A DNA stretch of 64,000 nt. It comes from Kingella negevensis. GTDB taxonomy: Bacteria; Pseudomonadota; Gammaproteobacteria; Burkholderiales; Neisseriaceae. The stretch covers positions 1,240,001-1,304,000 of the forward strand of contig NZ_CP123448.1 of the NCBI RefSeq assembly GCF_030177895.1. The letters run 5' to 3'. Below the pieces are notes generated by a model. The model did not search any database. It was not told the DNA's origin and worked only from the letters and a program-made list of their open reading frames with translations. Positions within the stretch are counted from its first letter, which is position 1; each line of letters begins with the position of its first letter. Positions 44,237-52,870 of this stretch are shown one piece after another. The position numbers were made by a program, and so were the translations under genes.

Positions 44237-44626
44237 ATGTTAATCCTCACGCTTATCCTTGCCACCATTACCGCCCTCACTCACTTCTACATCTTCTTTT
44301 TAGAAGTTCCCGCATTCGGCACAGACAAATTCCGCCAAGTCTTCCGCATTCCAGCGCATGAACTGCTGCAAGTGAAACCCTATTTCAATAATTTGGGCGT
44401 GTATAACCTTGCCCTAGCTCTTTCTGCCACTTTAGGCATTTTGCTACACACCGCCGCCAACACCGTTTACTTATACGGCATGGCAAACGGCTTGCTGTTT
44501 ACTGCATTGCTCACCGCCACCGCAGCAGGCAGTTACTTAGCCGCAACCGCCCCAGATAAACGTCGCGCCGCTCTAATTCAAGCGGGGCCAGCATTTTTAG
44601 GCTTACTCTTCCTCGCATTTATGTGA
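44237..44626 (+). CDS. DUF1304 family membrane protein
   Basis: 129 residues, four hydrophobic segments. The start pattern ITALTHFYIFFLEVPAFGT and F-x-NLGVYNLAL near 55 fit DUF1304. Function unknown. It begins 2 bases after ribA and is probably co-transcribed. Confidence 0.82.
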   Translation: MLILTLILATITALTHFYIFFLEVPAFGTDKFRQVFRIPAHELLQVKPYFNNLGVYNLALALSATLGILLHTAANTVYLYGMANGLLFTALLTATAAGSYLAATAPDKRRAALIQAGPAFLGLLFLAFM

Positions 44627-44757
44627 TTTTTTCAGGCACCCTGAAAACTATTTTTCGATAAATTTTAAATAGTTACAAAATAATCACAACAAAACACTTG
44701 CCAGAAAAAACAAAATTTGGTTTAATAACGTCTTTCGTAGATAACGCGAAACAGAAT

Positions 44758-44833
44758 GGGTGATTAGCTCAGTTGGTAGAGCGTCTGCCTTACAAGCAGA
44801 ATGTCGGCGGTTCGACTCCGTCATCACCCACCA
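44758..44833 (+). tRNA. tRNA-Val (anticodon TAC)
   Basis: 76 bases with encoded CCA. Acceptor GGGTGAT / ATCACCC, D arm with AGCTCAGTTGGTAGAGC, anticodon loop CTTACAA, T arm TCGACTC. Confidence 0.95.
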
Positions 44834-44867
44834 TTTTTTTGGCTGTTTGATTTATTAAGCAACCTGC

Positions 44868-44944
44868 GCGGTGGTAGCTCAGTTGGTTAGAGTACTGGCC
44901 TGTCACGCCAGTGGTCGCGGGTTCGAGCCCCGTCCACCGCGCCA
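44868..44944 (+). tRNA. tRNA-Asp (anticodon GTC)
   Basis: 77 bases with encoded CCA. Acceptor GCGGTGG / CCACCGC, anticodon loop CTGTCAC, T loop TTCGAGC. It follows tRNA-Val by 34 bases in one operon. Confidence 0.95.
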
Positions 44945-44949
44945 ATTTT

Positions 44950-44981
44950 TAAACCGCACCTTTTTCGGAAGGTGCGGTTAA
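44950..44981 (+). terminator. Terminator after the tRNA pair
   Basis: AACCGCACCT / AGGTGCGGTT around TTTTCGGA. Confidence 0.82.
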
Positions 44982-45002
44982 TTGCGTATTCAGGAAATAA
45001 AT

Positions 45003-45557
45003 ATGAAATCTTTATTCTCACGCATTACCCTATTCTTCAGCTTGCTTATCAGTTTTCAGGCTTCATTTGCCAATTATCCAGACGGTGAAATCCTAAAGTT
45101 TTACGATAACGGTAATAAAAAAATCAGTGGCGCATTTAAAAACGGCGTGCCAGACGGCACTTGGACGCGCTGGTTTCCCAATGGGCAAAAATCCGAAGAA
45201 TTGTTTTACGACAACGGCAAAATCAAAGGCACGGGAACAGCTTGGTACAACAACGGGCAACGCCGCAGTGAAAAACATTTTGTGAATGATGTGGAACACG
45301 GCACAGTTAAAACGTGGTTTCGCAATGGTGCGCTGCAATCGGAAACAGAAATGGAACATGGTGCCATCACCCACGCGCTTTCTTGGGACGAAAACGGCAA
45401 TTTAACTTCGGAACTGGATTACCCAAACGGCAAACGCACAGGCGTGATGACAGAATGGTATGATTCTGGGCATCGCCGCACGGAACGCACCTATCAAAAT
45501 GATGAAATCATCTCCATTCGTAGCTGGGACGAGAATGGTCATTTACTGAATGAATAG
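45003..45557 (+). CDS. Exported MORN-repeat protein (YwqK family)
   Basis: 184 residues from the ATG at 45003, which has AGGAAA upstream. Signal peptide of about 23 residues. Six or seven repeats of the pattern YDNGxxKxxGxxKNGxxDGxWxxW (for example FKNGVPDGTWTRWF, YNNGQRRSEKHF), the MORN-like repeats of the YwqK family. Although the family is often labelled antitoxin, export makes a surface or periplasmic binding role more likely. No toxin lies beside it. Confidence 0.78.
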   Translation: MKSLFSRITLFFSLLISFQASFANYPDGEILKFYDNGNKKISGAFKNGVPDGTWTRWFPNGQKSEELFYDNGKIKGTGTAWYNNGQRRSEKHFVNDVEHGTVKTWFRNGALQSETEMEHGAITHALSWDENGNLTSELDYPNGKRTGVMTEWYDSGHRRTERTYQNDEIISIRSWDENGHLLNE

Positions 45558-45595
45558 TTAAAAATGGTGCGCGTGACACACCCTACATAGCAATA

Positions 45596-45632
45596 AAAAC
45601 GCAGCCTGAAAAACTTTTTCAGGCTGCGTTTT
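45596..45632. terminator. DUS-pair terminator between the MORN gene and trxA
   Basis: AAAACGCAGCCTGAAAAA / TTTTTCAGGCTGCGTTTT. Convergent genes share it. Confidence 0.85.
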
Positions 45633-45637
45633 GTATA

Positions 45638-45967
45638 TTACGCGATTGACGCGTTGATAAATGCTTCCAATTGATTTTTTGCCAAAGCACCTACTTTAGT
45701 CGCGACGCTTTTACCATCTTTAAACACGATTAAAGTGGGAATGCCGCGTACACCAAATTGTGCTGGAATCGCTTGGTTATCATCAACATTGATTTTAGCG
45801 ATTTTTACTTTACCGTCCATTTCTTCAGCCAATTGGTCCAAAACTGGAGCAATCATTTTGCAAGGGCCGCACCATGGTGCCCAGAAATCCAATACCACTG
45901 GCAGTGATGAATTCAATACTTCTGCTTCAAATGTTGTGTCTGTAACGTGTACTACTTTTTCGCTCAT
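45638..45967 (-). CDS. trxA: Thioredoxin 1
   Basis: 109 residues. WCGPC at residues 32-36 (Cys33 and Cys36), Lys after it, cis-Pro in RGIPTLIVF and the KVGAL ending. Main cytoplasmic disulfide reductant. Alone on its strand, divergent from uhpT. 45968-46203 (236 bases) holds both promoters. Confidence 0.96.
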   Translation of the reverse strand: MSEKVVHVTDTTFEAEVLNSSLPVVLDFWAPWCGPCKMIAPVLDQLAEEMDGKVKIAKINVDDNQAIPAQFGVRGIPTLIVFKDGKSVATKVGALAKNQLEAFINASIA

Positions 45968-46203
45968 GGCGTATTCCTTTTACTGTTAGAGTTAATAGTG
46001 CGCGTAAGATAAGGCTTTACTGGGAATATTTCAAGACTTCTTTACATTTAATAGTTTTTTCATATCTTTAGAATTGCTAATCTATTGTTTCACTAGTTCT
46101 TTCTACTTATGAGATTGAAAACCATATGTAAATTTCTTTTTACATTACTTTTTATTAGGGAGTAAAATTACAACTCATTTCAACAAAGAAGAGGCTTCAC
46201 AAA

Positions 46204-47607
46204 ATGGCTAACTTTTTATCTATCAACAAGATACCGAACAAAGGTATTCCGATTTCAGAACAACGCCGAATGTGGCTACGTGAGTTTTTGAAAGCGTTTT
46301 TGGTGGTATTTATTACATACATGTGTATGTATTTAATCCGCAATAACTTCAAAGCCGCTCAGCCAATGATGAAAGAGCAACTGGGCTTCTCCACCACAGA
46401 ATTAGGTGTGATTGGCTTGGCATTCAGCATCACATACGGCTTAGGTAAAACCGCCGTTGGTTACTACATCAGTGATAAAAACACGAAAAAATCCGTTTCT
46501 TGCATGCTGATTGGTTCTTCCATCTGCGTTTTGATTATGGGTATCTTGTTCAGTAGCACAGGCACACCAATCGGCTTATTGATGGCTCTGTGGGGCTTAA
46601 GTGGCGTGCTCCAATCTGCTGGTGGTCCTGCTTCTTATTCTACGATTTCTCGCTGGGCACCTCGTCAAGAACGTGGTCGCTATTTAGGCTTCTGGAATAT
46701 GTCGCACAACATTGGTGGTGCATTGGCAGGTGGTTTGGCTTTGTGGGGTGCAAACTTGCTGTTTAATGGCAATGTGTACGGTATGTTTATTTTCCCTGCT
46801 GTGATTGCTTTGATTGTCGGCATCGTTACTTTATTCATCGGTAAAGACGACCCTGAAGAATTAGGCTGGAATCGCTGCGAAGAAATTTTTGAAGAACCTG
46901 TTGAAGAAGAAAACAAAGAAGCAGACGAAATGCCAATGTGGCCAGCATTTAAAAAATTCGTGCTGACTAACCCTTGGATTTGGATGCTGTGTTTTGCTAA
47001 CGTATTCGTTTACATCGTCCGCATTGGTATTGATAACTGGGCACCATTATACGTAACCGAAGCCTTGCACTTCAGCAAATCAGATGCAGTAAACACCATC
47101 GCTTATTTTGAGTTTGGTGCTGTGTTGGCAAGTATGAGCTGGGGCTACATCTCTGATAAAGCAAATGGTCGCCGTGCTGCGGTTGCAGTGGGTTGCTTGT
47201 TAGCGATTTTCGGTGCAGTTTATATGTACCGCCACGCAACCAGCGTATTCATGGTAAACGCTTCATTGTTCTTGTTAGGCGCTTTGATTTTTGGCCCACA
47301 ACTGTTGATTGGTATTTCATTGGTTGGCTTCGTACCGAAAAAAGGTATTTCTGTTGCTAACGGCATGACTGGCACATTCGGTTATCTGTTTGGCGACTCA
47401 ATGGCTAAAGTCGGCGTGGCTGCAATTGCAGACCCTAAGAAAAATGGCTTGGAAGTGTTCGGTCATGTATTGCACGGTTGGCAAGACGTATTTACCGTGT
47501 TCTATGCCGCATTGGTTTTAGGTATCGTGTTATTGACCATTGTTGCTTTCGGTGAAGAAAAACGCATTCGTGAAGTAAACGCTAAATTGGCTCAACAAAA
47601 ATCTTGA
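46204..47607 (+). CDS. uhpT: UhpT-like hexose-phosphate:phosphate antiporter
   Basis: 467 residues with 12 hydrophobic segments, a member of the organophosphate:Pi antiporter part of the MFS. YLIRNNFKAAQP, SITYGLGKT, GFWNMSHNIGGA, and FGPQLLIGISLVGFVPKK match UhpT/GlpT motifs, with the substrate-binding Arg in the first. It imports sugar phosphates in exchange for phosphate. No uhpABC regulatory genes lie beside it. UhpC-like sensor function is less likely. Confidence 0.85.
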   Translation: MANFLSINKIPNKGIPISEQRRMWLREFLKAFLVVFITYMCMYLIRNNFKAAQPMMKEQLGFSTTELGVIGLAFSITYGLGKTAVGYYISDKNTKKSVSCMLIGSSICVLIMGILFSSTGTPIGLLMALWGLSGVLQSAGGPASYSTISRWAPRQERGRYLGFWNMSHNIGGALAGGLALWGANLLFNGNVYGMFIFPAVIALIVGIVTLFIGKDDPEELGWNRCEEIFEEPVEEENKEADEMPMWPAFKKFVLTNPWIWMLCFANVFVYIVRIGIDNWAPLYVTEALHFSKSDAVNTIAYFEFGAVLASMSWGYISDKANGRRAAVAVGCLLAIFGAVYMYRHATSVFMVNASLFLLGALIFGPQLLIGISLVGFVPKKGISVANGMTGTFGYLFGDSMAKVGVAAIADPKKNGLEVFGHVLHGWQDVFTVFYAALVLGIVLLTIVAFGEEKRIREVNAKLAQQKS

Positions 47608-47621
47608 TGCAGCCTGAAAAA

Positions 47622-47656
47622 TAAAACCCACGTTGGAAAACAGCGTGGGTTTTTCA
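47622..47656 (+). terminator. Terminator after uhpT
   Basis: AAAACCCACG / CGTGGGTTTT around TTGGAAAACAG. Confidence 0.85.
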
Positions 47657-47759
47657 TGCCTATTTCACTATATAATTCATTCAAATTTCCAGTACATAAC
47701 AAAAAATTCTGTCGTATACCAAAACGCAGCCTGAAAACAAATTTAAACGGATACTCACC

Positions 47760-50700
47760 ATGCTCCACCTATACCAATCCAACCGCCTAGAAGACCTCGC
47801 CGAATTACTCACCCAACTCCACACCACAGCCCCATTAAGCAACCCATTTGCCAGCGAACAAATCATCGTCCAAAGTCAAGGCATGCGCCGCTATATCAGC
47901 CAATATCTCGCCCAACACACAGGCATTGCAGCAAACCTAAAATTCAGTCTACCCGCAGGTTTCGCATGGCAACTCATGCGCCAAGCCATGCCCAATATCC
48001 CCGAACTCAGCCCATTCGCATCAGAAGTTATGCGCTGGCGACTGCTCGACCTATTCCAATCCAACGAATTTCACACCAGCCCCGATTTTCAGGCTGCAAA
48101 AGAAGTCCTACAAAGCTACCTAAACAACGGCGCATACGCCGCCTACCAACTCGCAGGGCAACTCGCAGACGTATTCGACCAATACCTTGTTTACCGACCC
48201 GAATGGATAGAAGCATGGGCAAACAACCAAACCATTAACAGCCTGAAAAACGACAGCGACCAAACATGGCAAGCCCAAATCTGGCGATATTTAGACCAAA
48301 CCAATCAAAATATCCCCCACCGTGTCCAAATATGGCACACGCTCATGGACACACTCGCCCAAGCCAACGCCATGCCCCACCTAGCCAAACGCTACTTCGT
48401 GTTCGGCATCGCCACGCTTGCCCCCATGCACTTCAAACTATTAGAACAACTCGCCCTACACCGCGAAGTCCACATACTCGCCCTAAACCCAAGCAATCAA
48501 TACTGGGGCAACATACTCGAACCCACCCAAATCCTAAAACTCGGCGACGAAGCCGATTTAAGCATACAAGGACACCCCCTACTCGCCTCACTCGGCAAAC
48601 AAGGGCGCGACTTCTTCAACGAACTCGCCGAAGCACAAGTGCAGCTAGACATCGACACCTACAACGAAGAACCCCAATCCCACAGCCTATTACACAGCAT
48701 ACAACACCAAATCCAAACCCAAGTCCTGCCCGAAGACGCACACAAAGCAGGCTGGCTAAACCAACACCAACACTACCTAGAACAACACATCTTCCCCACT
48801 AAACCTCAATGGAAGCAACAATTTCAGGCTGCCACAGCACAAACGCGCCCAATCGTCCAGCTCAATGCCGACAACAGCCTACAAATCCACAGCGCACACA
48901 GTCCCCTACGAGAACTCCAAATCCTCAAAGACCAACTTCTAGACCTACTCAACCAACACCCAGAATGGCAACCCAGCGACATTGCCGTTCTCACCCCCCA
49001 TATTGAACCCTACGCCCCCTATATCAAAGCCATATTCAGCGAACAAACCAACGGCAGCCCAGCCCTACCATTTACCCTGTCTGACGTTAAACTCAGCCAC
49101 CGCCAACCCCTGTTAGACGCACTAGAACAAACCCTAGAGCTACTCAACAGCCGCCTTGAAGCCGACAAACTCCTCGCCCTATTAGACAACCCACTTATCC
49201 TAGCCCACCACCAAATCAACCGCGAAGACCTACCCCTGATTCACGACACCGTAAACAAACTCAACATCAAATGGGGCAGCGACGCACAAGAACGCGCACA
49301 ACACGGCGACACCCACAACCTATTCACATGGCAACAAGGATTAGACCGACTCATCCTAGGCTTCATGCTGCCTGAAAACACCCAAAACCCACTCTGGCAA
49401 AACATCGCCCCCCACAGCAGCCACCCAGACCACATTCCCGTTTACAGCAAGTTAGCCGCCCTCGTCCGCCTACTCGCCCAAACCAAACACCAATGGCAAC
49501 AAAGCACCACTGCCCAAGAATGGAGCAACCGAATCCGCAGCCTCACCACAAACCTACTCACCCCACAAACCCAAGAAGACCACGCCGCCCTACAACAACT
49601 CGAAACCGCCCTCACCCAATGGCAAAACGAAACCACCACCGCCAACTATAACCAAGCCCTACCCCAAGAAATCGCCCTACAACACATCGTCCGCTTTCTC
49701 AGCAGCCAAGACGAAAAAGGGTTTTTGCGCGGCGGCATTACCTTTTGCAGCATGGTACCCATGCGCAGCCTGCCCTTCCAAGTCATCTGCCTACTCGGGC
49801 TGAATGACGGCGACTTCCCACGCAACACCAAAGCCGCCCCATTCGACCTCATCGCCCGATACCCCCAAAAAGGCGACCGCGCCCGTCGCGACGACGACCG
49901 CTACCTATTTTTAGAAGCACTCATGTCCGCCCGAAGCGTGTTATACCTATCCTACATCGGCAAAGACATCCGCACAGACGAAGAACGCGCCCCCTCCACC
50001 CTCATCGGCGAACTCATCGACACCCTGTCCGCCCTAAGCAACCAAGCCCCAAAAGACCTAAAACAACAATGGCTTACCCAACACCCCTTACAACCCTTCT
50101 CACGCCAATACTACACCGCCAACCCCAAACTACACAGCGCACGGCAAGACTACGCCCACGCCCTAAACCACCCACAACCCCAACCCAAGCCATTCATCAA
50201 TCCAACGCAGCCTGAAAACCCACCGCCAGCCCAAAAAACCGACCAAAAAACCTTCCTGCACTACTGGCGCAACCCCCTACGCCACTGGCTCAACAACCAA
50301 CTCAACTGGAGCAACCCCTACACCCAAAGCACCCAACAAACCCAAGAACCCTTCTTGCCCGACCAGCCCCGCCAGCTCGCCGATGCCTACACACGCGCCC
50401 GACTACAAAACCAAGACTACAGCCAGCTCGCCCAAACCCTAGCCGCCCAAAGCCAACTGCCCACAGGCAAGCTAGGCGAACTCGTGCGTCAAGAATACCA
50501 AACACGCGCCATCGCCCTGCCCAAGCATCTTATCAGCAGCCCAGCCCAAGCAGAGCAAAGCGGCGAATTACTCGGCGTACTGACTTACCACCTCACCCAC
50601 AACCACCAAGACGGACAAATCCTATACGCCAGCCAATTTCTCAACGAAAGAAACGCCCACGGCAAACTACAACACACCGACAAAATCGAACTACTGCTGC

Positions 50701-51155
50701 GTCATCTCATCTACAACGCAGCCACCCCAGACAACAGCCCCACCAACCGACAAACCCACTATCTCAGTTTACAAGAAAGCTACAGCCTGCCCCCAATAGA
50801 CCAACAAACCGCCCAAGACACCCTGTCCCAATGGCTCATCGCCTACCAAGCAGGACAAAGCCACCCATTACCCTTTTTCCCACGCGTCAATTTAGCCGCC
50901 GCCACCGCCCTATACACCAAAGAAAAAGCCACATGGGAAACTGCCCAGTCCGCCGCCCAAAAAGCCTATCACAACGGCTACAACGGCTTCGCCCAAGAAG
51001 ACTATCCCGAAGTCAAACTCATCTACGGGCGCAACACAGACGAAGACCCACCTTACACCAGCGAAGTCTTCCAACGGCTCACAGAAAATCTCTTCGCCAA
51101 TCTTTCAGGCTGCCTGAAAGTATTGGCAGATAAAGATGAAGACAAAGAAGAGTAA
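47760..51155 (+). CDS. recC: Exodeoxyribonuclease V gamma subunit RecC
   Basis: 1131 residues, normal for RecC. Starts MLHLYQSNRLEDL, has SQGMRRYISQYLAQ, LPAGFAWQLMR, CSMVPMRSLPFQVICLLGLNDGDFPR and RDDDRYLFLEAL. It recognises Chi and organises the RecBCD helicase-nuclease. recB and recD are not in the window. Very rich in CC-type codons compared with its neighbours. Several DUS are present, fitting their concentration in recombination genes. Confidence 0.95.
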   Translation: MLHLYQSNRLEDLAELLTQLHTTAPLSNPFASEQIIVQSQGMRRYISQYLAQHTGIAANLKFSLPAGFAWQLMRQAMPNIPELSPFASEVMRWRLLDLFQSNEFHTSPDFQAAKEVLQSYLNNGAYAAYQLAGQLADVFDQYLVYRPEWIEAWANNQTINSLKNDSDQTWQAQIWRYLDQTNQNIPHRVQIWHTLMDTLAQANAMPHLAKRYFVFGIATLAPMHFKLLEQLALHREVHILALNPSNQYWGNILEPTQILKLGDEADLSIQGHPLLASLGKQGRDFFNELAEAQVQLDIDTYNEEPQSHSLLHSIQHQIQTQVLPEDAHKAGWLNQHQHYLEQHIFPTKPQWKQQFQAATAQTRPIVQLNADNSLQIHSAHSPLRELQILKDQLLDLLNQHPEWQPSDIAVLTPHIEPYAPYIKAIFSEQTNGSPALPFTLSDVKLSHRQPLLDALEQTLELLNSRLEADKLLALLDNPLILAHHQINREDLPLIHDTVNKLNIKWGSDAQERAQHGDTHNLFTWQQGLDRLILGFMLPENTQNPLWQNIAPHSSHPDHIPVYSKLAALVRLLAQTKHQWQQSTTAQEWSNRIRSLTTNLLTPQTQEDHAALQQLETALTQWQNETTTANYNQALPQEIALQHIVRFLSSQDEKGFLRGGITFCSMVPMRSLPFQVICLLGLNDGDFPRNTKAAPFDLIARYPQKGDRARRDDDRYLFLEALMSARSVLYLSYIGKDIRTDEERAPSTLIGELIDTLSALSNQAPKDLKQQWLTQHPLQPFSRQYYTANPKLHSARQDYAHALNHPQPQPKPFINPTQPENPPPAQKTDQKTFLHYWRNPLRHWLNNQLNWSNPYTQSTQQTQEPFLPDQPRQLADAYTRARLQNQDYSQLAQTLAAQSQLPTGKLGELVRQEYQTRAIALPKHLISSPAQAEQSGELLGVLTYHLTHNHQDGQILYASQFLNERNAHGKLQHTDKIELLLRHLIYNAATPDNSPTNRQTHYLSLQESYSLPPIDQQTAQDTLSQWLIAYQAGQSHPLPFFPRVNLAAATALYTKEKATWETAQSAAQKAYHNGYNGFAQEDYPEVKLIYGRNTDEDPPYTSEVFQRLTENLFANLSGCLKVLADKDEDKEE

Positions 51156-51212
51156 AAAAAGCAGCCTGAAAACGTAGGTCGGCGCATTTATACCCGACAT
51201 TTTCAGGCTGCA

Positions 51213-51308
51213 AATTTTGCAAAACTGCCGCTTGGTAGGGACAAGATTTATCCTTGCCTTTTTTGTTGTTCAGTAAATTCAAAATGGACAATGATAAACC
51301 TTACCTAA
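51213..51308. repeat. Inverted-repeat element of the GGGACAAGG family, copy 2
   Basis: TTTTGCAAAACTGC then TTGGTAGGGACAAGATTTATCC, and on the right side GGACAATGATAAACC..TACC, as in 5070-5193. It directly touches a Correia-like element, as copy 1 nearly does. Confidence 0.55.
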
Positions 51309-51415
51309 TATAGTGGATTCAATTCAAATTAGGACAAGGCGACAACGCCCGTCGTGTACGCGTGGTACATAAGGGTGTTGGTAACGCTGTACTAGTTTGA
51401 AGTGAATTCACTATA
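51309..51415. repeat. Correia-like miniature element, copy 3
   Basis: 107 bp. Ends TATAGTGGATTCAATTCAAA and TTTGAAGTGAATTCACTATA, the classical Correia end TATAGTGGATT. The core shares GACAAGGCGACAACGCCC, TGTACGCGTGGTACAT and GGTAACGCTGTACTAG with copies 1 and 2. Confidence 0.9.
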
Positions 51416-51443
51416 CCAAAAAGATTAAAAATTGCAGCCTGAA

Positions 51444-51479
51444 AAAAGCAGCCTGAAAATATTTTCAGGCTGCTTTTTG
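51444..51479 (-). terminator. DUS-pair terminator after yhhQ
   Basis: AAAAGCAGCCTGAAAA / TTTTCAGGCTGCTTTT just downstream of the minus-strand operon. Confidence 0.85.
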
Positions 51480-51483
51480 TATT

Positions 51484-52179
51484 TTAATTCTGCTCAACAG
51501 CAGTCAATTGCTGCGTTTGCACAAATTGCGATAATTTTTTCATAATCATGTTGAGCAACACGCCGTAAGCTGGCAAGAACAAGCCCATGCAAATCACGAG
51601 TTTAAACAGGTAATCAACAAAAGCGATGTGCGTCCAGTTGGCTGCCATAAATGAGTCGCTGCTGGCGTAAAACGCGACAAAGAAGAAGATAATGGTATCC
51701 ATGGCGTTGCCCATAAACATGGAAGCGGTTGGCGCAATCCACCACGATTTCAGGCTGCGTAATTTATTGAATACGAAAATATCCATGATTTGCCCGAACA
51801 GATAAGCGGAAAAACTTGCCAAGGCAATGCGAAACACAAACATGCTGAATGTGGTGAGTGATTGCCAACCTGTCCATTGTCCTTCGGCAAACAGCACGGA
51901 GAGTGCGTACGAAATAATTAAGGCTGGGAACATGACGAAGAAAATAATGCGTCGTGCCAGTGGTTTGCCGAAAATGCGGACGGTTAAGTCGGTCGCCAAA
52001 AAGATGAATGGGAATGTGAGTGCGCCCCAAGTGGAATGCACTTCAAAACCGTTTGGCAAGGTGATTGAAAACGGGAATTGCACCAGATAGTTGCTCGATG
52101 TAATCACGAGAATGTGGAATAAAACGAGCCAGAACAGTGCTTTGGATTTTTGTTTGTCTGTAAATAAATAAGTTTGCAT
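51484..52179 (-). CDS. yhhQ: Queuosine precursor transporter YhhQ
   Basis: 231 residues from the ATG at 52179, preceded by AAGGAAA. Upstream in-frame codons are not conserved. Six hydrophobic segments; VUT-family patterns FPFIFLATDLTVRIFGKPLARR and GNAMDTIIFFFVAFY. It imports preQ0/preQ1-type precursors. It follows queF in one operon. Confidence 0.9.
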   Translation of the reverse strand: MQTYLFTDKQKSKALFWLVLFHILVITSSNYLVQFPFSITLPNGFEVHSTWGALTFPFIFLATDLTVRIFGKPLARRIIFFVMFPALIISYALSVLFAEGQWTGWQSLTTFSMFVFRIALASFSAYLFGQIMDIFVFNKLRSLKSWWIAPTASMFMGNAMDTIIFFFVAFYASSDSFMAANWTHIAFVDYLFKLVICMGLFLPAYGVLLNMIMKKLSQFVQTQQLTAVEQN

Positions 52180-52248
52180 AGTTTTCCTTAGTTTTGTTAG
52201 CGCGGGAGGTTTACGAACCGCGTGGTTAATCAAATTGCAGCCTGAAAA

Positions 52249-52722
52249 TTACTGCATTTCGTGTTTGAACAAGCGTTCACGCGCCATTTGCTCAAATGGG
52301 GTGTTTTCACGACCGTAGTTGGCAAAAGGCATAATGGAAATGCCACCACGCGGAGTGAAGTCGCCATACACTTCAATGTATTTTGGATTCATCAGCTTGA
52401 TTAAATCTTTCATGATGATGTTTACACAGTCTTCGTGAAAATCGCCGTGATTGCGGAAGCTGAATAGATACAGTTTCAGCGATTTGCTTTCAACCATTTT
52501 TACATCGGGAATGTAGCGAATGGTGATGGTGGCGAAATCGGGCTGACCTGTAATCGGGCAAAGGCTAGTAAATTCAGGGCATACAAATTTGACGAAGTAG
52601 TCATTCGTTGGGTGTTTGTTGTCAAACGATTCCAACATTTCGGGCGCGTAATCGGTGGGATATTGCGTCTTTTGGTTGCCAAGCAGCGTTACGCCGTTTA
52701 GCTCTTCTGCGTTTCTAGACAT
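52249..52722 (-). CDS. queF: NADPH-dependent 7-cyano-7-deazaguanine reductase
   Basis: 157 residues, the short unimodular form. Catalytic Cys in [13 protein letters not shown] near residue 54, Asp following, and the E(S/L)[14 protein letters not shown] substrate motif. It reduces preQ0 to preQ1 using NADPH. The operon with yhhQ suggests salvage as well as synthesis. I looked for a preQ1 riboswitch upstream and did not find one. Confidence 0.94.
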   Translation of the reverse strand: MSRNAEELNGVTLLGNQKTQYPTDYAPEMLESFDNKHPTNDYFVKFVCPEFTSLCPITGQPDFATITIRYIPDVKMVESKSLKLYLFSFRNHGDFHEDCVNIIMKDLIKLMNPKYIEVYGDFTPRGGISIMPFANYGRENTPFEQMARERLFKHEMQ

Positions 52723-52870
52723 TTTTTTGACCTAGTTTGAGTTGAAAAAAAGATTTTACTGCCTTGCGGCATACTCTTTTATACCCAAATCGAAGATTTG
52801 GACAAAAGAGCAAGGCTGCTTGAAAAAGCAGCCTGAAAACGAGAATGGCGAATTATAAAACCTTGAAACC

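Noticed and set aside
45003..45557. Toxin-antitoxin antitoxin (YwqK label)
   Set aside because: The protein has a signal peptide and no neighbouring toxin. The MORN-repeat description is safer.
52723..52870. preQ1 riboswitch upstream of queF
   Set aside because: Read on the minus strand, the leader shows no preQ1-I or preQ1-II core and no clear pseudoknot. Not claimed.
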